From Halorubrum salinarum (GTDB taxonomy: Archaea > Halobacteriota > Halobacteria > Halobacteriales > Haloferacaceae), in the NCBI RefSeq assembly GCF_013267195.1, contig NZ_CP053943.1, positions 1 to 64,000 of the forward strand: 64,000 bases of DNA, in the 5' to 3' direction. The position numbers and the translations under genes were made by a program. How positions within the stretch are numbered: the stretch's first letter is position 1; the number at the start of each line of letters is the position of its first letter. Under the pieces are notes generated by a model. That model did no database searches. It was not told the origin of the DNA and saw nothing but the letters and a program-made list of their open reading frames with translations. Below are positions 24,408 through 32,242 of the stretch, one piece after another.

Positions 24408-25334
24408 TCAGGCTACCTGCTCTTTTAGTGTCTCGTAATGCGCCTGGACAGTCGTCGGCGTGACGTTCCCGGACTCGGCGACAGCATACTGCGTCACCCA
24501 CCGCCCCTGTTCTTGGCCGGCCGTGTAGAGACAGGCCGCGGCGAAGCCGGCCGGGTGGACGCCGGTCGTCACCCCCGCCTCCTCGGCTGCTTCGGCAAGT
24601 ACTCGCGCCCGACGTCGGATCCGCTCCGGGCAGTCGAGGTCGGATGCCAGCCGTGGAATGTACATCGTCGGCCTCACGGGTTTGGCTGGGAGTCCCAGCT
24701 CCTTGTTGAGTGTCTTGTACGCGTTCGTGACCCGCGATTCTGCGACCGTCGCCACCGTCAGAATGTCGTCGAGGAGCTGCGACCGGCCGTTGCACCGGCA
24801 GGCCCCGTGGACGCTGGCCGCGGCGATCGCCTCGATAGATCTGCCACGAAGCAGATCCTCGTTTTGCGCGCTCCTGAAGAGCTGGCACGCCTGATCGCGA
24901 ATCGACTCGGAGAGCTCGAGGGCACTCGCCAACCGGCGCACTTCGCCCAGCCCGTGTGCGAGGTTCCGTTCCGCTTTCGACTGAAACCGCCCACGGGTCT
25001 GCTCACGGCGCATCCGCGCGAGTCGCCGTCGCTTCTGCCCGGAAAGTTCGTTCCCGTTCGCGTCGGTGCCGCGACCGATTTCCGTCGACAGGCCGCGATC
25101 GTGGCGGGCCGCAGTGAGTGGGGCACCCGTCCGGTCGCGCTCGTCTTCGTCGAACCCTCGCCACTCTGGCCCGTGGTCGAGACGTTGCTCCTCAATAACG
25201 AGGCCACAGTCCTCGCAGACGGTTTCGACTGCGTTGGTGGTGACCCGGCCGTCGCACTCGGGACACTGATTCGACTCCGTGTCGGTCTGGACGTCTTCGT
25301 CGAACGCTGTCTCGTAGATGTCTCTGGTTGCCAT
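24408..25334 (-). CDS. tfb: Transcription initiation factor TFB (copy 1)
   Basis: 308 residues from ATG 25334. A zinc ribbon (Cys24, 27, 40, 43) is followed by the B-finger region (DRTGAPLTAARHDRGLSTEIG) and two cyclin repeats, with QKRRRLARMRREQ just before the first and VTTGVHPAGFAAACLYTA in the second. TFB bridges TBP-bound promoters and RNA polymerase. Haloarchaea use several TFBs for alternative programmes, and this accessory one may serve the element. A degenerate leader (25378-25408) precedes it. Copy 2 is at 35.0 kb. Confidence 0.92.
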   Translation of the reverse strand: MATRDIYETAFDEDVQTDTESNQCPECDGRVTTNAVETVCEDCGLVIEEQRLDHGPEWRGFDEDERDRTGAPLTAARHDRGLSTEIGRGTDANGNELSGQKRRRLARMRREQTRGRFQSKAERNLAHGLGEVRRLASALELSESIRDQACQLFRSAQNEDLLRGRSIEAIAAASVHGACRCNGRSQLLDDILTVATVAESRVTNAYKTLNKELGLPAKPVRPTMYIPRLASDLDCPERIRRRARVLAEAAEEAGVTTGVHPAGFAAACLYTAGQEQGRWVTQYAVAESGNVTPTTVQAHYETLKEQVA

Positions 25335-25536
25335 GGATACACACGAGGGAATACACGCGCATCGCGTCTCTCGGATTGCCCTCATCCATCAGGGGGCACA
25401 TACACACCACAGGGGGCGGTGGTGACACCGATGGACCGCGGTGGCGAAAGCCCGGCCGCGCAACGGCGCCCTGGCGCCGTGAGCTGCCCGGACCGTGGAG
25501 GTGGTGGGAGGTGGCGGTGACCGCGTACACACCAGC

Positions 25537-25542
25537 AAAAAA
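25537..25542 (-). terminator. T-tract after the RPA-like gene (copy 1)
   Basis: Six T on the minus strand, preceded by five C, 18 nt after the stop of the RPA-like gene at 25560. Copy 2 has a T7 tract at the equivalent place. U-rich tracts end archaeal transcripts. Confidence 0.5.
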
Positions 25543-25559
25543 GGGGGAACGATGACCGG

Positions 25560-26456
25560 CTATTCCCACCACCGACCGCGCTCTGGGAAATGAATCGTAG
25601 TCCACCCGGTAACGGCCAGTGAGACGCGCCCATCGTACCAGTTCCGGGCCGCCTTGTGAATACGCACCTGCTCACCCTCTTCAATCCACGGCGCATCTGA
25701 TTTCTCCCAAATCGTCACCTTCGTTTTCCCACTGTCGTCCGCGATCAGCCCGACTTGAGCGATGGCCGGCGAGTCCGCATCCCAGAGTACCTCGACCCGA
25801 CCCTCAACGCACACCTCTTTGCGATTGATGTCCTCGATCTTCCCGATGGGAATCACCGTCCCAGGTGCCGTCTGTAACTCCTCGAACACCCCGACGACTG
25901 CACTCGTCAGGTCTTTCCCACCGACGACGGCTTCACCCAGCCGCCGGCCAATCGCTGCTCGCGACCAGCCATCCAACTTCTCGGCCAACCGCATCGACTG
26001 TTTGTTCACCGCTGCCAACTGCTCCTGCGTGAGCTCTGCACGGGGATCGTCTCGCTCCGGGTCCGCTATCGGATTCACGCTCGCCGCCCGCTTCTGGAAC
26101 TCCACACGCCTCTCAGCGCTCCGCTTCGCTGCGATGTCTCGCGTCCGCTTCGCGCGTCCCTCCTGTGTTCCCAGTTCGGCTTGGGCACTGATGCGCTCCA
26201 GTTCGGCTTCCCGCGCCCGAATGCGCTCCTCCTGTTCGAGGGTAACACCGTGAATCCGGTCCTCGCTCGTGTCCGCGATCCCGTCCGGGTGGTTCGCATC
26301 CACCTTCGCCTGCGTCTCCTGCTCGACCGCCGCCTCGAACTCCGGCGTCTCGTCGACGACCGGGAAGCCATCTTCATCGACCGCCTGCTCGCCCGCGTTC
26401 TCGAATGCCTGTTCATCCACCGTAACGACCTTGCTACTAGAGCTGTTACTTGACAT
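25560..26456 (-). CDS. RPA-like single-stranded DNA-binding protein (copy 1)
   Basis: 298 residues. The C-terminal 100 residues read as an OB fold (CVEGRVEVLWDAD, AQVGLIADDSGKTKVTIWEKS, EGEQVRIHKAARNWYDGRVSLAVTGWTTI). The N-terminal half is helical and charged, with an EERIRAREAELERISAQAELG coiled coil. Haloarchaeal plasmids carry such RPA-type proteins for replication or repair. No zinc finger is present. The leader is long and structured and lies within the repeat that follows. Copy 2 is at 36.2 kb. Confidence 0.75.
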   Translation of the reverse strand: MSSNSSSSKVVTVDEQAFENAGEQAVDEDGFPVVDETPEFEAAVEQETQAKVDANHPDGIADTSEDRIHGVTLEQEERIRAREAELERISAQAELGTQEGRAKRTRDIAAKRSAERRVEFQKRAASVNPIADPERDDPRAELTQEQLAAVNKQSMRLAEKLDGWSRAAIGRRLGEAVVGGKDLTSAVVGVFEELQTAPGTVIPIGKIEDINRKEVCVEGRVEVLWDADSPAIAQVGLIADDSGKTKVTIWEKSDAPWIEEGEQVRIHKAARNWYDGRVSLAVTGWTTIHFPERGRWWE

Positions 26457-26477
26457 TGGGACTTCACCAAGTTCCGA

Positions 26478-27012
26478 AGGCGCTCACGCGCCGACACCGC
26501 GATGCTGCTACATCGCGGTTTTCCGACGACAACGACCGACAGAACCATCTGCGCGCTCTCGCTCGCGCCTTCGCGAGCGCCCTACCGGGCGCGAGCGAGA
26601 GCGCGCCTGCATGAGGTGGCCCCAACCAGCACCGCGCGCCGACCCGCCCGGAGCGAGCGGCCAGCGGAGAAAGCGTGGGGGGTGAGCAGCTACGCCGCGC
26701 AACCCCTCGCGCTTTCCCGCTGGCGTCGAGGGCACATGCACTTTAGCCCGGAACGGGCGCGGGCGGTGTGGAGAGCGCCCGCATGCCCGGAATGGTCGGT
26801 CGCGAGCGACGCGGAGGGCGGCAGCGGCGAGCGGGGCGGGCCGTGACGCACACACCTGTCCAGCCGGCCGCGACACTCGGTGACCCAGCTACCGTCCTGG
26901 TGGACTCAGAAAGGGCGAGGTCGTCTCGGTCGTCCCCCGACCCCGCAAGCACCGCAGGCACGAGGCGCGCAGCGGTGGTCGCGGGATGCCGAGCGGCCGA
27001 GGGCTTTCGAGT
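26478..27012. repeat. GC-rich non-coding repeat A (full copy)
   Basis: 535 nt upstream of RPA copy 1, nearly identical in its left part to 37087-37452 and in its right part to 39648-39981. It contains many palindromes and frequent CGAGCG-type words. Short frames on both strands are GC shadows. Candidate for a non-coding RNA or a recombination hot spot; nothing coding is supported. Confidence 0.7.
26497..26522 (+). terminator. Stem-loop with T-tract
   Basis: CCGCGATG, loop CTGCTA, CATCGCGG, then TTTT: a perfect 8-bp stem followed by four T, which is terminator-like for rightward transcription. On the other strand it would sit in the RPA 5' leader. The same element is at 37108-37133. Confidence 0.5.
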
Positions 27013-27057
27013 GGCGTCGCCGGCACTAGGTGTTCGGCATCGCCATTCGGAGACCTG

Positions 27058-27627
27058 TTACTCGTCGAGACGCTGAAGCAATTGCGAGACGTAGGGACTA
27101 TTCTCCCAGCTCCGATGCGGGCTGATCGTCGTGAGCAGGGTTCGAGCCGCCTCGTGGCTCAGATGTCCGTTCCGAGCGTAGTCGACGATGAGTCGCGGCG
27201 TCGGGACGATCCGTGGGCCCTGCAACACGGCGTGAATCAGCGGGAAGTTCGTCCCACCGAACTCGTCGGTGAGAAAGCCGTCGACGTCGAGCGCGTTCGC
27301 GAGGACGATCCCGTCGGTTTCGCCGTCATCGAGGCCGAACGTCGGCCGAGAGTCTGGCGTTTCATCGCGGTCGTATGGATCTTCGACCGTGTAGTGGCCA
27401 CGGGCCGCGAGGGCGTTACTCGCGGCTGCGGCGTGGATGTCCTGATACTGCGTGATGTCGCGGAGTTCTGTAACGACTTCCGGAGGGACGAACACCTCAC
27501 ACGAGGTGAGCAGATACTGGAACGGGTCGGGAACATCGGTACCGACGGCCGCGTCGGCTCGGGGAACCGCGAGACTAACAAGCGCGCTGGTGTCGGCGAC
27601 GATCGTTCGCAACCGCCGGCCGCTCAT
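27058..27627 (-). CDS. PIN-domain ribonuclease toxin (VapC-like)
   Basis: 189 residues. The PIN acidic residues are visible: Asp12 (IVADTSALV), Glu at about 54 (PEVVTELRDI), Asp/Glu at about 100-104 (GLDDGETDGIVLA) and Asp at about 121 (FLTDEF). It should cleave RNA and be held inactive by the RHH protein encoded just upstream, whose stop overlaps this ATG. Longer than a classical VapC (about 130 residues) owing to an insert at about 70-95. Confidence 0.8.
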   Translation of the reverse strand: MSGRRLRTIVADTSALVSLAVPRADAAVGTDVPDPFQYLLTSCEVFVPPEVVTELRDITQYQDIHAAAASNALAARGHYTVEDPYDRDETPDSRPTFGLDDGETDGIVLANALDVDGFLTDEFGGTNFPLIHAVLQGPRIVPTPRLIVDYARNGHLSHEAARTLLTTISPHRSWENSPYVSQLLQRLDE

Positions 27628-27992
27628 CGCTCGTCGTCGCCTGCGGGCTCAACCACCGTCGCGTCGCCATCGTAGATGTCGACGTCGTCGGGGGCAGCGA
27701 GATTGAGTGGTTCATCCTCGAGATCCGCTTTGAGAAGCCGGAGGCGCTGGGCGGTCTCGGCGCCGACCAACTGCTTGACTGTCTCGAACTCAAGCTGGTC
27801 GTCGTAGTACTTCGTCGCGACCAACTCCTGAAATGTCTCGCTGTCGGCCGTGTCTTCGATGTACTCCCGAATCGCCTCGACAAGCAGATCCGTCCGATCC
27901 TTATCGAAGAGCTCCGCGATCGCATCCAGCCGGTCGACGAGATACTCCGGCGACTGGAAATGGACCCGTCGCGGATCATCACTTGCGCTCAT
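27624..27992 (-). CDS. Ribbon-helix-helix antitoxin partner
   Basis: 122 residues from ATG 27992. The N-terminal RRVHFQSPEYLVDRLDAIAELFDKDRTDLLVEAIREYI is a ribbon-helix-helix (CopG-type) domain. The C-terminal half probably wraps the PIN toxin. ATGA overlap with the toxin gene. An operator-like palindrome lies directly upstream. The longer frame to 28055 would include the palindrome and is rejected. Confidence 0.8.
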   Translation of the reverse strand: MSASDDPRRVHFQSPEYLVDRLDAIAELFDKDRTDLLVEAIREYIEDTADSETFQELVATKYYDDQLEFETVKQLVGAETAQRLRLLKADLEDEPLNLAAPDDVDIYDGDATVVEPAGDDER

Positions 27993-27995
27993 TCC

Positions 27996-28014
27996 ATGTG
28001 CACGTTCTGCACAT
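27996..28014. promoter_or_regulatory. Putative operator of the PIN/RHH pair
   Basis: ATGTGCA, 5-nt spacer CGTTC, TGCACAT: perfect 7-bp arms starting 4 nt upstream of the antitoxin ATG. A half-site-like TTTGCACAG follows at 28034-28042. RHH antitoxins usually autoregulate at such sites. Confidence 0.6.
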
Positions 28015-28085
28015 AGAGTGATAACCGTTTCGACGTTTGCACAGAGCTTACACATCGAAGCCCTGACGGGACCGTCCCGCCAGTC

Positions 28086-28415
28086 TCAGCCGTCGTCCTG
28101 TGCGTTCAGCTCCTCGAGGAACCAGCTGGCTACCGTCCCAATCCGAACGCCGTCGACATTACGCATCTCAAGACCGTTCGTGGCGGTTCGGAACGGTTCG
28201 TTGTCGACGAGGATACGGTGGATGACTGTGCGGACGGGATCGGTCCCGTAGGTATCGATAACGGTCGCCATCGTCCTGTCGAAATGGGTATCCTCGTGCT
28301 CCGTTCGCGGGTTCTGCGCCCGGTGGACCACGAGGTCGATCACATCGTCGACCGATGCGTGGTCAGGATCCCCGGTTTGCTCACGAACGTCATAGCGGGG
28401 CTCTGTATCAGACAT
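28086..28415 (-). CDS. Hypothetical protein
   Basis: 109 residues, acidic start, then helical (VDDVIDLVVHRAQNP, DRTMATVIDTYGTDPVRTVIHRILVDNEP) and a short C-terminal helix. No family recognised. Follows the zinc-ribbon gene by 6 nt, likely one transcript. Confidence 0.6.
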   Translation of the reverse strand: MSDTEPRYDVREQTGDPDHASVDDVIDLVVHRAQNPRTEHEDTHFDRTMATVIDTYGTDPVRTVIHRILVDNEPFRTATNGLEMRNVDGVRIGTVASWFLEELNAQDDG

Positions 28416-28421
28416 ATCCAG

Positions 28422-28781
28422 TCACTCAGTGGCATTGCCGTCCGTATCACTCGTCACTGGGTCGGCTCTTCGTTGCCGGCGGGCCTCTGTAAGGAGCTCC
28501 TCGAGCGTTGCGACCTGATCGATCTCCGCGAGCTCATCGGTGATCTCGTCGATGAGTGCGGCTCGCTCGACGGCAGTCTCGTCGCCCGCGGTCGTGTCGA
28601 TCGATTCAATGCGGAGCTGCCGCATTTCGTGCCAGCCACAGTCCCAACAGTCTCGGCTCACCTCGATCCGCTCATCCTCTTCTGCTGCAAGGACTGCGTC
28701 GGACAGCGACGTCGAAAGCGGCCGGTCCGGTCCGACCTCGAGGGTGACTGGAGAGCCGCATGCGGGGCAATCCATAGGCAT
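28422..28781 (-). CDS. Zinc-ribbon protein
   Basis: 119 residues. CPAC near the N-terminus and CWDC about 40 residues later give a zinc site; the remainder is an acidic helical tail (LIDEITDELAEIDQVATLEELL). ATG 28775 is an alternative start. Function unknown. Confidence 0.6.
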   Translation of the reverse strand: MPMDCPACGSPVTLEVGPDRPLSTSLSDAVLAAEEDERIEVSRDCWDCGWHEMRQLRIESIDTTAGDETAVERAALIDEITDELAEIDQVATLEELLTEARRQRRADPVTSDTDGNATE

Positions 28782-28854
28782 CCTGAGGAGCCCTCACCAG
28801 TTGAAGATAGTGGATCTACCGCCGTGTCACCCGTGTCGACGACTGCTCGGTGCG

Positions 28855-29213
28855 TCAGTCTGTGACGACGTGCGCCCCGAGGTCGCGCGTCCAGTATGTT
28901 GCGAGCCCGCCGGGACTACAGCGAGCGCACAGTTGCAATGGGCCTTCCAAATGTCCCAGTTCGACCCGGAACCGGGTGAGAGCCCCGAGCGTGTGGACGA
29001 CCAGTCCACAGCCGTCACAGTCGTTGTGATCGCGCTTATCGGGTCCGGCTCCGTCTGAATCGCGCAGTCGACGCAGATCGGGTAGGTGACCCGCTCGTCC
29101 TGGCCCCCGGTGTGGGCCTCGCCAGCCTCGGTACCTGGCGGGGCGTCGCAGAACGCACATCCGTTGAGTTCCCGGCAGGTCCATGCAGGAATGTTCGCTT
29201 GCTTCCCCGACAT
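28855..29213 (-). pseudogene. Frameshifted zinc-finger gene, paralogue of 42.4 kb
   Basis: The N-terminal frame (GCAFCDAPPGTEAGEAH ... CVDCAIQTEPDP) and the C-terminal frame (CDGCGLVVHTLGALTRF ... LCARCSPGGLATYW) match the intact 111-residue protein at 42390-42725 but lie in different frames. Comparing the DNA, one base is missing after GGG near 29043 (GGG-TCC here, GGGATCC in the intact copy). The span is 359 nt, one short of a multiple of three. Either a decayed paralogue or a sequencing error. Confidence 0.8.
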
Positions 29214-29384
29214 CTGCTCTCAGCGTCGCTCCAGTTCCTACTCCTGCCAGAAATGACGTCTCCCGCGCGAACCGATTCAGTGTGACAGCACACTAATTAT
29301 CCCGCTCTCCCCCGACCGAACAGCTCTGGAAGGGAAGACTACTGCCGGCGGAACAACCCTATGCGACCCCACATCCGGGCCGGA

Positions 29385-31568
29385 CTACTGTGTATCGAGT
29401 AGCCGTACCGGATGTGCGGGCCGGCGCGTGAGGAGTGCGTCGAGTTGCTCGAGACACGACGTCCCGCTGGCGACGACAGTACGGTCCGCGGTGTCTTCTG
29501 TTGTGAATTCATCGACGAGCGTCTCGCCGACGTCCACGCTGAGCTCGTAGTACTCGGACTTGTAGCCGAAGCTTCCAGCCATCCCGCAACACTCCACGTC
29601 CGAGGTCGTCACGTCGAACCCGCAGTCTTCGAGCACCGCCACCGTGTACGGTTCGAGATCGAGCGTCCGCTGCTGGCAGTGGCTGTGGTAGGCGATCCGC
29701 TCGTCGTCGCCGCCAGGGAGTACATCGATATCCCCCCCGTTCTCCAGCAGGCCGTAGACGTACTCCATGAGTTCGTAGCTCTGCTCGTGCAGCGCGGCGT
29801 AGTCGTCTTCCGGAAGGAGCCGTTCGTACTCGCGGTGGAACATCGCAAGATCTGACGGCTCGATGACGACGACATCGTGACCTGCCGCGATGGCGGGCGC
29901 GAGCGCGTCGTAGACGGCATCGGCGTTGGACTGGGCCGTCGACACCATCCCCTGTGAGAGCGGGGCGCGCCCGCTCTCGCCTGCGGGCGGAACGTCGACG
30001 CGGATGTCGAGCGCTTCGAGGACGCGGACGGCCGCCTTCCCGCGCTCCGTGCGCACGTAGTTCGTGTACGCGTCGGGGTAGAGTGCGACCTGTCGGCGTG
30101 CCTCGTCGCGACCGACGTGTGGCCCCCGCTTCTCGAACCACTCCACGAGTGATTCACGTTCGAACTCCGGGAGTTCACGGCGGCTGTCGACGCCGAGAGT
30201 TCGCTCCAGCAGCGAGCGCGCGGGACCGGTCCGTGCGGCCCAGTTCGAGAGCGGTGCGAACGCCGACCCGAGTTTCGCCAGGGTGTCGAAGTTCCCGAAC
30301 AGCCGTTTCTGGAGGTCGACCCCACCGGGCTCCTCGTCCGGGGTGAGCCCCTCCACGAGGAAGTCGAAGTCGCCGTCCTCCCCGCGATTGATGCGGTCTC
30401 GGACGACCGTGTTGATCCACGGGATGTCGATGTTCACCGGACACTGGTTCACACACCGACTACAACCCGTACAGAGGTCGTTGAACTCGGCGGCACTGTC
30501 CTCGCCGTGGACGCCGGCCTCCCAGCCGGTGGCGATGCCGCCGGAGTACGTCTCGCCACCGAAGGCGTGGCCGCCGACGTGCTGGAAGTTCGCACAGGAG
30601 TTCGCACACGCCGAACACCGGATGCAGTACAGCGTCTCGCGGAGCTGATCGTCCTCGCGCATCTCCATCCGCCCGTTGTCGATGAGCACGAGGTGGAACT
30701 CGCGGTCGTCGCCGGATTCGAGTTCGTTCCCGCCGAAGGTGGGGGAGTCACTAGGCGGGGTGAACAGCGAGATGTAGGAGGTAATGTCCTGGCCGGTCCC
30801 GGATCGCCCGATCAGTTCGACGAACGGTTGGAGATCCTCGACACTCGGGACGAGTTTCTCGACACCCGCGACTGCGACGTGGGTGTCCGTCGCCTGCACG
30901 CACTTGCGGGCATTCCCCTCACTCGTGACCAGCGCGAGCGTGCCGGTGTCCGCGGTGACGAAGTTCGCGCCCGTCATCCCGACCTCGGCGTCCAAGATCT
31001 TCTCGCCGAGGTACTCGCGAGCGAATCGCGTCAGCTCCTCGGCAGTCTCCAAGGGCTCTTCGGGATCGAACACCTCGTTGAACAGGGCTGCGATCTCCTC
31101 GCGGGACTTGTGGATCGCCGGGGCGACGATGTGTGAGGGAGCCTCGTCGGCGACTTGGAGGACGAACTCTGCGAGGTCGGTCTCCCAGACGTCCCCGTCG
31201 CGTGCCTCGAGCGACTCGTTGACCTCGATCTCCTCGCTCGTCATCGACTTCGACTTCACCACGTCGCGGCCGTCGACGACCTCCTCGATGTATCGGTTCG
31301 CGTCGGCGGCGTCGTCGGCGACGTAGACGCTGCCGCCGTTGGCTTCGACGGCCTCGGTGACTTGGTCGACCAGTTCAGGGAGGCGTTCGATAGCGTCTTC
31401 CTTGATGGCACGAGCCTCGTTTTTCAACTCGTCGTAGTCATCGAGATTCGCGGTGGACTCGTACCGGCCCTCGTTGAAGACCTGGGTGTTCTCGTGAACG
31501 GCGTCGCCCTCGGTGTCGAGGAGATGGCGGATGCGCTCGGCCTTCTGCCGGCGGGTGTCGGCGCTCAT
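29385..31568 (-). CDS. Lactate utilisation protein: LUD + 4Fe-4S + CCG domains (LutB-LutA fusion type)
   Basis: 727 residues. The N-terminal LUD domain (about 60-310) includes VGMTGANFVTADTGTLALV. Two ferredoxin motifs follow: CIRCSACANSC (about 315) and CTGCSRCVNQCP (about 368). A C-terminal CCG domain (HSHCQQRTLD ... VECCGMAGSFGY, about 632-675) resembles LutA. LutABC oxidises L-lactate to pyruvate at the membrane face; here the A and B parts are fused. The gene abuts lutC and faces away from the lactate permease, forming a catabolic cassette. Confidence 0.85.
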   Translation of the reverse strand: MSADTRRQKAERIRHLLDTEGDAVHENTQVFNEGRYESTANLDDYDELKNEARAIKEDAIERLPELVDQVTEAVEANGGSVYVADDAADANRYIEEVVDGRDVVKSKSMTSEEIEVNESLEARDGDVWETDLAEFVLQVADEAPSHIVAPAIHKSREEIAALFNEVFDPEEPLETAEELTRFAREYLGEKILDAEVGMTGANFVTADTGTLALVTSEGNARKCVQATDTHVAVAGVEKLVPSVEDLQPFVELIGRSGTGQDITSYISLFTPPSDSPTFGGNELESGDDREFHLVLIDNGRMEMREDDQLRETLYCIRCSACANSCANFQHVGGHAFGGETYSGGIATGWEAGVHGEDSAAEFNDLCTGCSRCVNQCPVNIDIPWINTVVRDRINRGEDGDFDFLVEGLTPDEEPGGVDLQKRLFGNFDTLAKLGSAFAPLSNWAARTGPARSLLERTLGVDSRRELPEFERESLVEWFEKRGPHVGRDEARRQVALYPDAYTNYVRTERGKAAVRVLEALDIRVDVPPAGESGRAPLSQGMVSTAQSNADAVYDALAPAIAAGHDVVVIEPSDLAMFHREYERLLPEDDYAALHEQSYELMEYVYGLLENGGDIDVLPGGDDERIAYHSHCQQRTLDLEPYTVAVLEDCGFDVTTSDVECCGMAGSFGYKSEYYELSVDVGETLVDEFTTEDTADRTVVASGTSCLEQLDALLTRRPAHPVRLLDTQ

Positions 31569-32075
31569 CTACTTGTCCTCCAGGAGTACGACCGTCACAT
31601 CCATCGGGCCGTGAGCGCCCGTCACGAGCGAGCCCATGTCCGCGGTTGCGCTCGGCCCCGTCGCGATGATGGACTGTCCGACGCCGTTCCGGATATCCTC
31701 GGCGAGCTGGTCGAACGTCGCGTCCATGTCCGGCAGCACGTCGCTGGCGGCGACGACGGCGACGTGTTCGTCCGCATAGAGACTCACCGGCTCCTCGCCG
31801 TCGGTACCGCCCTGGATGATCACCGAGCCGTAGTCGGCGATACCGTAGCCGGCAGCAGTGACGCCGGTCGCCGCGGCCTCGAGGTCCGCGATCGACGGAT
31901 CGGTATCGACGCTGTCCGGCAGCGAGACGGTCTCGAAGGGGAGTGAGGTGCCGACCGTAGGTGCGTCGAGCAGGGGTGAAAGCGTCGACGCGAACTCGTC
32001 GGCCGTGGTTCGCACGAGTTCGACGCCGATCTCGTCGAGCGACGACTCGAAGGTCGCAATTGCCTCAGCTGACAT
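31569..32075 (-). CDS. lutC: LutC-like LUD-domain protein
   Basis: 168 residues from ATG 32075 (MSAEAIATFESSLDEIGV); the longer frame to 32240 crosses the divergent promoter region. LUD features: GIADYGSVIIQGGTDGEEPVS, HVAVVAASDVLPDMD and IIATGPSATADMGSLVTGAHGPMDVTVVLLED. The subunit completes the lactate oxidase complex with the gene that follows without a gap. Confidence 0.85.
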   Translation of the reverse strand: MSAEAIATFESSLDEIGVELVRTTADEFASTLSPLLDAPTVGTSLPFETVSLPDSVDTDPSIADLEAAATGVTAAGYGIADYGSVIIQGGTDGEEPVSLYADEHVAVVAASDVLPDMDATFDQLAEDIRNGVGQSIIATGPSATADMGSLVTGAHGPMDVTVVLLEDK

Positions 32076-32242
32076 GTTCCCCAATATTGAACCAACAGTT
32101 AATGGATGTTTCCTCTCCGGCCTAAACATCTCCTCTCTTTCGTTATGAATATCCGCCGGCCGTATCTGCAGGTATATCTCATATAGAAAGTAAATCACAT
32201 ATGGCTGGTTGTTCGATGGACCAATAGTGGAGAGATCCAACC
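32076..32242. promoter_or_regulatory. Divergent lut / permease promoter region
   Basis: 167 nt, AT-richer than its surroundings. It carries a single AACCAACAGTTAA motif at about 32089-32101 that resembles half of the 42-nt repeat, AT-rich candidate TATA boxes for the permease at about 32176-32200, and a GGAGAGA ribosome-binding site 9 nt before the permease ATG. No regulator gene is adjacent. Confidence 0.5.

Noticed and set aside
24328-24888. Longer start for the antitoxin-like gene
   Set aside because: The extra part is antisense to TFB and lies beyond the AT-rich promoter.
24438-25520. 360-residue plus-strand frame under TFB copy 1
   Set aside because: Antisense to a clear TFB; Arg/Gly/Pro-rich composition without motifs.
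26502-27076. Short frames in the GC-rich repeats (several on both strands)
   Set aside because: Frames are not kept between the three copies and have Arg/Ala/Pro-rich shadow composition; the DNA, not a protein, is conserved.
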